Shown piece by piece: positions 1 to 7,302 of a DNA stretch of 25,221 nucleotides. Under the pieces are notes generated by a model. That model saw only the letters and a list, made by a program, of their open reading frames with translations. It was not told the origin of the DNA and did no database searches. The number at the start of each line of letters is the position of its first letter. Position 1 is the first letter of the stretch. A program made the translations under genes and the position numbers. This DNA is from Allobrachymonas sp. (GTDB lineage: Bacteria; Pseudomonadota; Gammaproteobacteria; Burkholderiales; Burkholderiaceae_C), in assembly GCA_030538335.1 (NCBI GenBank), contig JAUNUE010000005.1, positions 1 through 25,221 of the forward strand, written 5' to 3'.

Positions 1-69
1 ATGGTTGCCCGCACCACAGGTGCAGGTGGCCTCTGAAGAAGAAGGGGAATGGGTGGTGGCAGTATCCAT
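1..69 (-). CDS. 5' end of a minus-strand gene (possible heavy-metal exporter), truncated by window edge
   Basis: The minus strand opens with an ATG at 69 and stays open to the window edge, giving 23 residues (MDTATTHSPS...CTCGAGNH). The N-terminus is hydrophilic and contains a Cys-Thr-Cys pair, which would suit a metal-binding leader. The gene is divergent from a MerR-family Cd/Pb-type regulator and sits immediately behind a MerR-style promoter. In such loci the regulated gene is usually a P1B-type metal ATPase (CadA/ZntA/PbrA). That identity is an inference from context; the visible residues do not prove it. The predicted -10 ends only about 6 bp before the ATG, so the mRNA may be leaderless or the true start may lie outside the window. 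Confidence 0.5.
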   Translation of the reverse strand, partial: MDTATTHSPSSSEATCTCGAGNH

Positions 70-75
70 GCCGCC

Positions 76-106
76 ATTAAAAACCCCGTAGTAACTACAA
101 GGTCAA
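76..106 (-). promoter_or_regulatory. MerR-type promoter/operator with 19-bp spacer and dyad
   Basis: On the minus strand TTGACC (106-101) and TTTAAT (81-76) are separated by 19 bp, the over-long spacer typical of promoters that MerR activators untwist. The spacer region holds an interrupted dyad: ACCTTGTAGT, one central base, ACTACGGGGT (8 of 10 positions pair). The GTAGT/ACTAC core resembles operators of the Pb/Cd/Zn-responsive MerR subgroup. It lies between the regulator at 131 and the divergent gene starting at 69. On the plus strand a GATAAT at 118-123 is a possible -10 for the regulator itself. Confidence 0.75.
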
Positions 107-130
107 GGCTTTGCGGCGATAATCCGACCC

Positions 131-649
131 ATGCGTAAGGATATTCAGCCTCCACAGCAACAAGTGCACCCTGCCCCGGGCGAGCGCCCGCTGCGCATCC
201 GTGAACTGGGCGCAGCCGTAGGCGTGGAAGTGGAAACTATTCGCTACTACGAAAAAACCGGCTTGCTGCAGGAACCGGCGCGCAGCGACAACGGCTACCG
301 CGCCTACGGACAGGTGCACATCGAACGCCTGGCCTTCATCCGCCATTGTCGTTCGCTCGACATATCGTTGGCTGACATCCAGCAACTGCTGCAACTCATG
401 AACACCCCCCAGGCCGATGGTTCAGGCGTGGATGCCGTGGTGCAACAGCAGATCGCGCGCGTACGCACCCGCCTGGCCAGCCTCAAGGCGCTGGAAAAAC
501 AATTGCTCTCATTGCAAAGCCGTTGTGCGGCTCAACACCACGGCGAACACCTGGCCAGCGAATGCCCGGTGCTGCACGAACTGGTGGTGGCCGCCCGTGG
601 CGAAGCTTGTGCCTGCCATGGCGACCGGCAAAGCGAAAAAGCTGGGTAA
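131..649 (+). CDS. MerR-family transcriptional regulator, Cd(II)/Pb(II)-responsive type
   Basis: A 172-residue MerR protein. The N-terminal winged helix-turn-helix spans roughly residues 21-60 (LRIRELGAAVGVEVETIRYYE, then GYRAY), followed by a dimerisation coiled coil at about 100-130. Cysteines at 73 (RHCRSL), 132 and 145 (SECPVL) match the metal-thiolate positions expected in the CadR/PbrR subgroup. A further C160-A-C162-H near the C-terminus may add a metal site. There is an unusual hydrophilic N-terminal extension of about 20 residues before the canonical start. No Shine-Dalgarno sequence precedes the ATG, and a GATAAT hexamer ends 7 bp before it, so the message may be leaderless. The protein probably activates the divergent gene through the 19-bp-spacer promoter. 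Zn(II) or Hg(II) specificity cannot be excluded. It ends 7 bp from the convergent yqeY. Confidence 0.88.
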   Translation: MRKDIQPPQQQVHPAPGERPLRIRELGAAVGVEVETIRYYEKTGLLQEPARSDNGYRAYGQVHIERLAFIRHCRSLDISLADIQQLLQLMNTPQADGSGVDAVVQQQIARVRTRLASLKALEKQLLSLQSRCAAQHHGEHLASECPVLHELVVAARGEACACHGDRQSEKAG

Positions 650-656
650 GCGGTTT

Positions 657-1118
657 TCAGCCTGCCAGCACGGCTTTTACTGCCGTAGAAACTACACCCA
701 TATCCGCCTTGCCTGCCAATTGCGCCTTGGCCGCGCCCATGACCTTGCCCATGTCGGCAGCGCCGGGCTTGCGGCTGTTTTCGGCTTCAAATGCGGCGGC
801 AATGGCCTGCACGGCGGCCTTGATTTCGTCCTCGCCCATGCGGGCCGGCAGGTAGGCCTGCAGCACGGCCATTTCGGCCTTTTCCTTGTCCGCCAGATCC
901 TGCCGCGCGGCTTGCTCATACGCCGCGATGCTGTCCTTGCGCTGCTTGACCAGTTTGTCGAGCACCGCCACCACGGCAGCATCGTCCAGCGTGATGCGCT
1001 CATCCACCTCGCGCTGCTTGATGGCCGCCTGCAACAGGCGGATGGTGCCCAGGCGCTCGCTGTCCTTGGCGCGCATGGCGGTTTTCATGTCTTCGGTGAT
1101 CTGGTCTTTCAGGCTCAT
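657..1118 (-). CDS. YqeY/GatB-tail domain protein
   Basis: 153 residues, almost all helical and charged, beginning MSLKDQITEDMKTAMRAKD and continuing with ERLGTIRLLQAAIKQ and LQAYLPARMGEDEI, which are typical of the YqeY family. The family resembles the C-terminal tRNA-binding domain of GatB. Its cellular role is not settled, although it is thought to act on tRNA or amidotransferase complexes. The gene follows rpsU on the same strand, a classic proteobacterial pairing. The usual downstream partners dnaG and rpoD are absent here, and the convergent MerR gene ends 7 bp away. The ATG at 1118 is chosen because AAGGAC lies 5 nt upstream. An upstream in-frame ATG at 1238 would add 40 residues unlike the family. 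Confidence 0.9.
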   Translation of the reverse strand: MSLKDQITEDMKTAMRAKDSERLGTIRLLQAAIKQREVDERITLDDAAVVAVLDKLVKQRKDSIAAYEQAARQDLADKEKAEMAVLQAYLPARMGEDEIKAAVQAIAAAFEAENSRKPGAADMGKVMGAAKAQLAGKADMGVVSTAVKAVLAG

Positions 1119-1120
1119 TT

Positions 1121-1167
1121 TCTGTCCTTGGAATTTTGTCCTTGGAAAACTTTTGTCCTTTGGAAAC
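1121..1167 (-). repeat. Three tandem copies of a ~15-bp unit carrying AAGGAC
   Basis: On the plus strand the unit GTCCTTGGAA occurs at 1124-1133 and 1138-1147, and a one-base-longer variant (GTCCTTTGGAA) at 1155-1165. On the coding minus strand each copy presents an AAGGAC Shine-Dalgarno-like hexamer. Only the copy nearest yqeY (1129-1124) is at a good distance from its start codon. The array lies between the rpsU terminator-like hairpin and yqeY. Confidence 0.8.
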
Positions 1168-1170
1168 AAC

Positions 1171-1203
1171 AAAGGCCCGCAGAGCACCCCCCGGCGAGCC
1201 TTT
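1171..1203 (-). terminator. Terminator-like hairpin between rpsU and yqeY
   Basis: The arms AAAGGCTCGC and GCGGGCCTTT (minus strand) form a 10-bp stem with one mismatch around a 13-nt loop, followed by TGTTGTTT. It sits 37 bp after the rpsU stop codon. It probably terminates part of the rpsU transcription and lets the rest read into yqeY. The U-tract is interrupted, so termination may be incomplete. Confidence 0.65.
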
Positions 1204-1240
1204 TCAGTGCGGCGCTGCGCGTGCAACGCCAACAACACAA

Positions 1241-1453
1241 TCAGTACAGTTTCTTGGGCAACTGCATGCTGCGCACACGCTTGTAGTGGCGCTTGACGGC
1301 CGCGGCCTTCTTGCGCTTGCGCTCGGCGGTGGGCTTCTCGTAAAACTCGCGGGCACGCAGGTCGGTGAGCAGGCCCAGTTTTTCAATCGTGCGCTTGAAG
1401 CGGCGCAGGGCAACCTCGAAGGGTTCGTTTTCTTTTACGCGGATGGTGGTCAT
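1241..1453 (-). CDS. rpsU: 30S ribosomal protein S21
   Basis: 70 residues, the normal length for bS21. It has the characteristic start (MTTIRVKENEPFEVALRRFK) and an Arg/Lys-rich tail (ERKRKKAAAVKRHYKRVRSM) for binding 16S rRNA near the anti-Shine-Dalgarno region. The ATG at 1453 gives the standard family N-terminus; a longer in-frame ORF from 1525 adds 24 unlikely residues. No good Shine-Dalgarno precedes the ATG; the upstream bases are T-rich. It is the first gene of an rpsU-yqeY unit. Confidence 0.97.
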   Translation of the reverse strand: MTTIRVKENEPFEVALRRFKRTIEKLGLLTDLRAREFYEKPTAERKRKKAAAVKRHYKRVRSMQLPKKLY

Positions 1454-1576
1454 TGGCAAAAAAATGAAAATCAGTAGGCAGCTACGTTCCCGCATCAAGA
1501 TCGGCCTGCGGTGGGCGCACTGCAAACGGAAAGGAGATATCAGACATCTCCCATCCGGAAATGGTACAAAGGGGCG

Positions 1577-1606
1577 ATTATAGGTGGTTCACAGGTAGTT
1601 TGTCTA
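1577..1606 (-). promoter_or_regulatory. Probable sigma70 promoter of rpsU
   Basis: On the minus strand a perfect TATAAT (1582-1577) is preceded by TAGACA (1606-1601) with an 18-bp spacer. Transcription would begin near 1570 and give a leader of roughly 115 nt before the rpsU ATG at 1453. Confidence 0.6.
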
Positions 1607-1873
1607 CTTGAGCCTTGTGCCGCAGCGGGGTCTTTTGTTGCATCATCACCACGTGATCGGATCAGCCGTGCGCACCACGCACCCCAATCGGCGCAATTGC
1701 GCCTGATTGCGCAGCTTCGATCAGTGCAATTCATCACAAACCTGCTGTACTGTGGTACAAATCCCGCAATGCAACCTGTGTTTTCTTGCACAATGTGTTG
1801 CACGCAAAAAGTACTGTCTTTTTGCACCCATGATTTTTCTGTGACTTCCTTGTCAACTTCTGGAAATGACCGT
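1607..1873. other. Non-coding region upstream of the binding-protein gene
   Basis: This is the remainder of a 420-bp divergent intergenic region (1454-1873). It is richer in A/T than its surroundings and contains a short inverted repeat, TGTAC-TGTG-GTACA (1746-1759). Downstream is a T-rich stretch with repeated TTGCAC words (around 1784-1801). These are plausible promoter or operator elements for the gene at 1874, but I cannot assign a -35/-10 pair with confidence. An open frame from 1511 runs through it in phase with that gene, but its translation is not protein-like. Confidence 0.4.
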
Positions 1874-2785
1874 ATGAATGCGTCCCGTCTTCTTTTGACC
1901 TCCCTGCTATCCTTCGTCGGCTTGACCTTTGCGCAACCCGGTTTGGCCCAAAACGCAGGCAAGCTGGCCCAGATCAGGGACGCCAAAACACTGGTGATTG
2001 GTCACCGCCCCGATTTTGCACCTTTTTCATACGTGGTTGATGGCAGCCTCAGGGGCTATGGCGTTGACGTATGCCAGAAGATCGTCAGGGCACTGGAACA
2101 ACAGTTGCAAACCCCGCTGGAAATCAAGTACAAGCCAGTCAACAACCAGCAACGTTTCGACGCTGTTGCCAAAGGAGAGATCGATCTGGAGTGCGCCGAC
2201 ACCACCAACACACGTGAACGGCGTGAAAAATACGGCGTCGATTTTTTGGCCCCTTACTTCATCACGGGGGTGCAAGTCCTGGTGCGCAAGGATTCGGGCA
2301 TTACCTCCACCAGCCAGCTCCAGGGCAAAAAACTGGCTTATACCGCAGGCACCACTTCCGAAGAGGTGGCAAAAAAATATTCGGCTACTTGGGGTGTTAG
2401 CGTGAGCGGTTGCGGGCCTCTTGATGGGGACTGCATGCGCGACCTCGCCGAAAAAAAAGTGGACGCCTGGATGATGGACGATATTGCCCTGCAGGCAACC
2501 CGCGCCGCCAGCAAGAACCCGGAAGATTACATCCTGATTGGCGGCTTGTTGTCAGTTGAGCACTTGGCCATCATGTACAAGGCGGGTGACGCAGAGTTCT
2601 CGAAAACGCTCAACTCCATCATGAACCGCCTGATGCGCTCGCGCGAAATCCGCCAGTCATACGCAACCTGGTTCGAGAGGCCTTTTGCCCCGTTGAACAC
2701 CAATTTGCAAATGCCTCCGAGCAACCTTTTGCTCAACTACATGCGCCACCCTTCACCTGAAGTTGGTGAATACGTCGTGTATTGA
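1874..2785 (+). CDS. Periplasmic amino-acid ABC transporter substrate-binding protein (GltI-like)
   Basis: 303 residues. Residues 1-25 form a Sec signal peptide (charged start, LLLTSLLSFVGLTFA core, cleavage probably after GLAQ). The mature protein has solute-binding family 3 features: VIGHRPDFAPFSYVVDGSLRG at the first lobe, then RFDAVAKGEIDLECADTTNT and GKKLAYTAGTTSE. This is the pattern of glutamate/aspartate-type binding proteins such as GltI. It should capture a polar amino acid for an ABC importer, but no permease or ATPase gene is next to it, so it is an orphan here. Two cysteines (SGCGPLDGDC) may form a disulfide. The start at 1874 is chosen because it begins the signal peptide; no clear Shine-Dalgarno is visible. 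A strong terminator follows. Confidence 0.9.
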   Translation: MNASRLLLTSLLSFVGLTFAQPGLAQNAGKLAQIRDAKTLVIGHRPDFAPFSYVVDGSLRGYGVDVCQKIVRALEQQLQTPLEIKYKPVNNQQRFDAVAKGEIDLECADTTNTRERREKYGVDFLAPYFITGVQVLVRKDSGITSTSQLQGKKLAYTAGTTSEEVAKKYSATWGVSVSGCGPLDGDCMRDLAEKKVDAWMMDDIALQATRAASKNPEDYILIGGLLSVEHLAIMYKAGDAEFSKTLNSIMNRLMRSREIRQSYATWFERPFAPLNTNLQMPPSNLLLNYMRHPSPEVGEYVVY

Positions 2786-2804
2786 GTTTTCGCCTTTTCA
2801 GAAC

Positions 2805-2834
2805 AAACCCGCCATCAAGGCGGGTTTGCTTTTT
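2805..2834 (+). terminator. Intrinsic terminator of the binding-protein gene
   Basis: Perfect 9-bp stem AAACCCGCC/GGCGGGTTT with a 5-nt loop (ATCAA), followed by GCTTTTT, 20 bp after the stop codon. Confidence 0.92.
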
Positions 2835-2966
2835 GTCAGATGCTTGGAAAAAGGGACGTTTGAGCGCGTGTAACTGGGCCAGTGTATTAACTCGCTGCAA
2901 ATCACCCACTCCGTGGAGCGGCATATTCCCACTCGCGTCTCATCTGCAAATCGGAGGACGGGTTTT

Positions 2967-4961
2967 TCAGAGACTACGCTCGTCTGTCGCGCCGCACGCC
3001 ACCACCCGCAGCACTTCTGCCCCATAACGTTCCAGCTTGGCATCCCCCACGCCGCTGATGCTGCGCAACGCTGCCAGCGTTTCAGGCGCTTCTGCCGCAA
3101 TGCTGGCCAGCACACTGTCGTGAAAAATCACAAATGCCGGCAGGTTGCTGGCATGCGCCACTTCGCTGCGCCAGGCTTTGAGGGCAGCAAAACGGGCCTG
3201 GCTCGCCGCATCAAGGCTTTGCGCCGCCACAGGGACACGACCACCGACACCTGAAGACCGCGTGGCACGGCTGCGGCGGGCCGATGGCGCTTGTTGGCGC
3301 AGGTGCACGGCTTGCTCGCCGCGCAGAATGGGGCGGGCGGCTTCGGTCAGGCGCAGGGTGTTGAATTTTTCAGCATCGACCAGCAAGGCGCCGGTTGCCA
3401 CCAGCTGGCGCAGCACGGTGCGCAATTGCGCCTCGCTCATGTCGGCGCCCATGCCGTAGGTGCTGATGGCCTGGTGGCCAAACTGCTGCACCTTGTCGGT
3501 AGGCTTGCCGCGCAGCACGTCCATGATGTGGCCCGCGCCAAAGCTGATGGTGCTGGCCTGTTGCACGCGGTAGATGGTGGAGAGCAGCTTGCGCGCCACA
3601 TCGGTGGCGTCCCACACCTCGGGCGGATGCAGGCAGTTGTCACAGTTCTGGCAAGGGGCGGCCGATTCGCCAAAATAGTTCAGCAGGCGCACGCGGCGGC
3701 AATCGGTGGCTTCTGCCAGTGCCAGCAAGGCATCGAGCTTGTCGGTCTGCACGCGCTTGTAGTCATCCTCTGCCGGGCTGGCATCGATCATGCGGCGCTG
3801 GTTGACCACGTCCTGCAAGCCGTAAGCCATCCACGCATCGGCAGGCGCGCCGTCGCGTCCGGCACGGCCGGTTTCCTGGTAATAGCTTTCGATATTGCGC
3901 GGCAGATCCAGGTGCGCCACAAAGCGCACATCGGGTTTGTCGATGCCCATGCCAAACGCAATGGTGGCCACCATCACCACGCCTTCATCGCGCAAAAAAC
4001 GGTTCTGGTGCTCGCTTCTGATGCTGCTAGGCAAACCTGCGTGGTAAGGCAAGGCATGCAGACCGCTTTCCACCAACGCCTGCGCCACCTCTTCCACCCG
4101 TTTGCGCGACTGGCAGTAAACGATGCCAGCCTCGTCCTCATGGGCGTCTTCGATAAAGCGCTTGAGTTGCGCCAGCGGATCGCGTTTTTCCACGATCTGG
4201 TAGCGGATGTTGGGGCGGTCAAAGCTGCTAATGAATTGGCGTGCGTCCTGCAGTTGCAGCCGCTCGGCAATATCCTGCCGCGTGATGGCGTCAGCCGTGG
4301 CAGTCAGCGCCAGCCGTGGCACGCCGGCAAACTGCTGCGGCAAGATATGCAACTGGCGGTATTCAGGCCGAAAGTCGTGTCCCCACTGGCTCACACAGTG
4401 CGCTTCGTCAATGGCAAACAGCGCCAGTTGCCCGCGTGCATGCAGGCGTTGCAGCAGATGGATGAAACGCGGCGTAGTCAGCCGCTCGGGCGCCACATAC
4501 AGCAGCGTGATGCGCCCGGCCAGCAAATCCTGCTCTACCGCATCGGCATCTGCCTGCTCCAGTGTGGAATTAAGAAACGCTGCCGCCACCCCCGCTTCGC
4601 GCAAGGCGCCCACCTGGTCGTGCATCAAGGCCACCAGCGGCGACACCACAATGCTGCATCCTCGCCCGCTGCGCTGCAGGGCAATGGCCGGAATCTGGTA
4701 ACACAGCGATTTGCCACCGCCCGTAGGCATGAGCACCAGCGCATCGCGCCCAGCCAGCACCTCGGCAATGACGGCCTCCTGCTCTCCCCGAAAGGCAGGA
4801 TAACCAAACACATGCTGAAGAATGCCAACGGCATCAGCAGAGGGAACAGTAACGCGGGATGACACGGCAGAACGGAACAGTGAAACAGTACGCAAGGCAC
4901 GCACAGAAAACGCCGACCATGATAGACAAAAACAAGAGGGGCACAACACCCCCCTATGCAT
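2967..4961 (-). CDS. recQ: ATP-dependent DNA helicase RecQ
   Basis: A complete RecQ-family 3'-5' helicase acting in recombinational repair and fork processing. Numbering from the ATG at 4961 (664 residues): Walker A MPTGGGKSLCYQIP at 78-91, DEAH box at 185-188 with the following RecQ aromatic-rich loop, and motif VI QETGRAGRDG at 362-371. The RecQ-C-terminal zinc site uses C421, C437, C440 and C443, followed by a winged helix and a C-terminal HRDC domain at about 585-655. The start is uncertain. ATG 4961 has a good GAGGTGA nine bases upstream, but it adds about 40 hydrophobic/Cys-containing residues not typical of RecQ. A GTG at 4865 would give 632 residues with a more usual N-terminus but no Shine-Dalgarno. 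It lies 92 bp after prfC on the same strand. Confidence 0.95.
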   Translation of the reverse strand: MHRGVLCPSCFCLSWSAFSVRALRTVSLFRSAVSSRVTVPSADAVGILQHVFGYPAFRGEQEAVIAEVLAGRDALVLMPTGGGKSLCYQIPAIALQRSGRGCSIVVSPLVALMHDQVGALREAGVAAAFLNSTLEQADADAVEQDLLAGRITLLYVAPERLTTPRFIHLLQRLHARGQLALFAIDEAHCVSQWGHDFRPEYRQLHILPQQFAGVPRLALTATADAITRQDIAERLQLQDARQFISSFDRPNIRYQIVEKRDPLAQLKRFIEDAHEDEAGIVYCQSRKRVEEVAQALVESGLHALPYHAGLPSSIRSEHQNRFLRDEGVVMVATIAFGMGIDKPDVRFVAHLDLPRNIESYYQETGRAGRDGAPADAWMAYGLQDVVNQRRMIDASPAEDDYKRVQTDKLDALLALAEATDCRRVRLLNYFGESAAPCQNCDNCLHPPEVWDATDVARKLLSTIYRVQQASTISFGAGHIMDVLRGKPTDKVQQFGHQAISTYGMGADMSEAQLRTVLRQLVATGALLVDAEKFNTLRLTEAARPILRGEQAVHLRQQAPSARRSRATRSSGVGGRVPVAAQSLDAASQARFAALKAWRSEVAHASNLPAFVIFHDSVLASIAAEAPETLAALRSISGVGDAKLERYGAEVLRVVACGATDERSL

Positions 4962-5000
4962 CTTGCACGGTCACCTCAGAACGCCCTTCAGACACAGGGA

Positions 5001-5023
5001 TGTGGGTGCTTTCCGCACCCACA
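5001..5023 (-). other. Perfect 9-bp hairpin between prfC and recQ
   Basis: TGTGGGTGC and GCACCCACA pair perfectly around a 5-nt loop (GGAAA on the minus strand). There is no following U-tract, so it is not a standard terminator. It lies 31 bp after the prfC stop and about 40 bp before the recQ ATG, where it could act as an RNA processing or partial termination element. Confidence 0.55.
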
Positions 5024-5053
5024 ACAAGCAGGGTGAAATCCCCGCTTTTGCCT

Positions 5054-6682
5054 TTATCGGGCACTGTCCAGCGCCAGCCCCGCATGCTCGCGCAAGGGGT
5101 GGAAGTGGATTTTCGGAAAGCGTTCCTGCGCCAGCCGCACATCGTAGGGGGACGTGCAGAGATAAGCCAGCGCATCGGCCGCATCGTGCGCCATGCGCTG
5201 CGGATAAGCGCTTTCAAACTCGCGCAACTCCGCCGGGGTATCGGCGCTGATCCAGCGTGCGCCGGTGTACTGGCAACCTTCGAGGCGGATGTCGCAGTCG
5301 TACTCAGTCTTCAAACGATGCTGCACCACCTCAAACTGCAATTGCCCTACTGCACCCAGCAACATATTGCCACCCATATCAGGCTTGAAGACCTGGATCG
5401 CACCTTCTTCACCCAATTGCGCCAGCCCCTGCTGTAACTGTTTGGTACGCAGCGGGTTTTTCAGCACCACGGTCATGAACATCTCGGGCGCAAAGAACGG
5501 CAGGCCGGTGAATTGCAGGTTGGCGCCGTCGGTAATGGTGTCGCCCAACTGCACGCCGCCGTGCGTGGTAAAGCCGATGATGTCGCCTGCGTAGGCTTCA
5601 TCGACCGCCTCACGCCGCTGGCTCAAAAAGGTGACAACGCTGGTCGGGCGCAGCTCCTTGCCCGTGCGCTGCACCTTGAGCTTCATGCCCGGCACGTACT
5701 TGCCGCTGGCCACGCGCACGAAGGCGATGCGGTCGCGGTGGTTGGCGTCCATATTGGCCTGCACCTTGAAGACAACACCAGCAAAAGTCTTGTCCTCGGG
5801 CTGGATGACCTGCTCTTGCACCTGCTTGTTCACCACGGCCACGCTCTTGCGCGGGCGCGGTGGTGGTGCCATATCGACCAGCGCGTCGAGCACTTCCATC
5901 ACGCCGAAGTTGTTGACGCCCGAGCCGAAGAACACAGGCGTCTGTTTGGCGGCAAGAAATGCCTCGTGATTCCAGGCAGGTGAAGCACCAGCCGCCAGTT
6001 CCATGCTTTCTTCGGCAGCTTCAAAAGCGGCGCCAAAACGCTGAACCAACTTGTCGCGCTCGGCCAGCGGAATGATCTCAAAGTCCTGCGGGCGCTTTTC
6101 GCTACCGGCCTGGAACACCGTCATGGCCTGTGTGCGCAGATTGATGATGCCGCCAAAGCGCTTGCCCTGCCCTACCGGCCAGGTCATGGGCACGCAGGGC
6201 ATGCCCAGTTCGCGTTCCACCTCGTCCAGGATGTCCAATGGGTCGCGCACCTCACGGTCCATCTTGTTGACGAAGGTGATGATGGGCGTGTCGCGCTGGC
6301 GGCAAACCTCGATCAGGCGGCGCGTCTGCGCCTCCACACCGTTGGCAGCGTCGATCACCATCAGCGCCGAATCCACGGCAGTCAGCACGCGGTAGGTATC
6401 TTCCGAGAAGTCCTTGTGGCCGGGCGTGTCGAGCAGGTTGATGACGTGGTCACGGTACACCATCTGCATCACGCTCGACGCTACCGAGATGCCGCGCTGC
6501 TTCTCGATCTCCATCCAGTCGGATGTGGCGTGGCGGCTGGCCTTGCGGCCTTTCACGGCGCCAGCAATCTGGATCGCGCCGGAGAACAGCAACAGCTTTT
6601 CCGTCAGCGTCGTTTTACCGGCGTCGGGGTGGGAGATGATGGCAAAGGTGCGGCGCCGCCGCGTTTCGTTGGCGTAGGACAC
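5054..6682 (-). CDS. prfC: Peptide chain release factor 3
   Basis: 542 residues, the usual RF3 length. It is a translational GTPase that removes RF1/RF2 from the ribosome after peptide release. The G domain is visible: G1 SHPDAGKTT (17-25), switch II DTPGHKDF (86-93) and NKMD (140-143). Domain 2 includes FVRVASGKYVPGMKLKVQRTGK, and the C-terminal domain includes FEVVQHRLKTEYDCDIRLE. The start codon is GTG at 6682; no Shine-Dalgarno is obvious. RF3 rather than EF-G is supported by length and by the SDWMEIEKQRGISVASSVMQ signature. It precedes recQ on the same strand. Confidence 0.97.
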   Translation of the reverse strand: MSYANETRRRRTFAIISHPDAGKTTLTEKLLLFSGAIQIAGAVKGRKASRHATSDWMEIEKQRGISVASSVMQMVYRDHVINLLDTPGHKDFSEDTYRVLTAVDSALMVIDAANGVEAQTRRLIEVCRQRDTPIITFVNKMDREVRDPLDILDEVERELGMPCVPMTWPVGQGKRFGGIINLRTQAMTVFQAGSEKRPQDFEIIPLAERDKLVQRFGAAFEAAEESMELAAGASPAWNHEAFLAAKQTPVFFGSGVNNFGVMEVLDALVDMAPPPRPRKSVAVVNKQVQEQVIQPEDKTFAGVVFKVQANMDANHRDRIAFVRVASGKYVPGMKLKVQRTGKELRPTSVVTFLSQRREAVDEAYAGDIIGFTTHGGVQLGDTITDGANLQFTGLPFFAPEMFMTVVLKNPLRTKQLQQGLAQLGEEGAIQVFKPDMGGNMLLGAVGQLQFEVVQHRLKTEYDCDIRLEGCQYTGARWISADTPAELREFESAYPQRMAHDAADALAYLCTSPYDVRLAQERFPKIHFHPLREHAGLALDSAR

Positions 6683-6780
6683 AGAAAAAACAGGAAGATC
6701 TTGAAAGGAAACAAGCTGCTTCTGCGCATGCAGACAGCAAATAGCCTTCCATTATCCCTTTTCTCGTCTGCACCCTGCCA

Positions 6781-7302
6781 TCACAAACGCACCAGCTTCT
6801 CTTGATACCGCCGTGCATTGTCAACGTAATGCTGCGCACTGTGCCGCAAGCCCTCGATTTGCTCTGGCGTCAACTGGCGCACCACTTTGGCCGGGCTGCC
6901 GATGATCAGGCTGCCATCCGGGAAGGTCTTGCCCTCGGTCACCAACGCGCCCGCACCTACCAGGCAGTGCTTGCCGATGACAGCGCCATTGAGCACCACC
7001 GCGCCGATGCCAATCAGGCTTTCGTCGCCGATGGTGCAGCCGTGCAACATCACCTGGTGCCCCACTGTCACGCGCTTGCCGATGGTCAACGGCACGCCTT
7101 CGTCAGTGTGCAGCACGCTGCCGTCCTGGATATTGCTGCCTTCGCCGACGGTAATGGGGTCGTTGTCACCGCGCAGCACCGTGTTGAACCAGATGCTCAC
7201 GTCGGCCTCCAGACGCACGTCGCCAATCACCTGGGCGCTGTCGGCGATCCAGGCACCAGTTGCTATTTTGGGTTGTGCGCTTTCAAGCTTGTAAACAGCC
7301 AT
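6781..7302 (-). CDS. Gamma-carbonic-anhydrase-family hexapeptide-repeat protein
   Basis: 173 residues forming a left-handed beta-helix of hexapeptide repeats (IGDVRLEADVSIWF..., IGDESLIGIGAVVLNGAVIG) and ending in an amphipathic helix. Candidate zinc ligands are H65 (VLHTD), H82 and H87 (VGHQVMLHGC), in the order seen in gamma-class carbonic anhydrases. RGDNDPI and NIQDGSVLHTD match the YrdA/PaaY/CaiE-like branch, whose members are often annotated as gamma carbonic anhydrase or acyl-transferase-like. Activity cannot be fixed from sequence. The start at 7302 is backed by GGGAG seven bases upstream. It ends about 100 bp before prfC, so the two may be cotranscribed. Confidence 0.9.
   Translation of the reverse strand: MAVYKLESAQPKIATGAWIADSAQVIGDVRLEADVSIWFNTVLRGDNDPITVGEGSNIQDGSVLHTDEGVPLTIGKRVTVGHQVMLHGCTIGDESLIGIGAVVLNGAVIGKHCLVGAGALVTEGKTFPDGSLIIGSPAKVVRQLTPEQIEGLRHSAQHYVDNARRYQEKLVRL

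Noticed and set aside
1511..1873. In-frame upstream extension of the substrate-binding protein
   Set aside because: It would bury the signal peptide inside the protein; the added sequence is not protein-like.
3291..4862. Plus-strand open frame of 523 codons opposite recQ
   Set aside because: Composition is typical of an antisense shadow, and recQ carries all its motifs on the minus strand.
4954..5217. Small minus-strand frame overlapping the prfC end (ending ...SEGRSEVTVQDA)
   Set aside because: Its tail looks mildly protein-like, but most of it overlaps prfC out of frame, it has no ribosome binding site, and I recognise no family.
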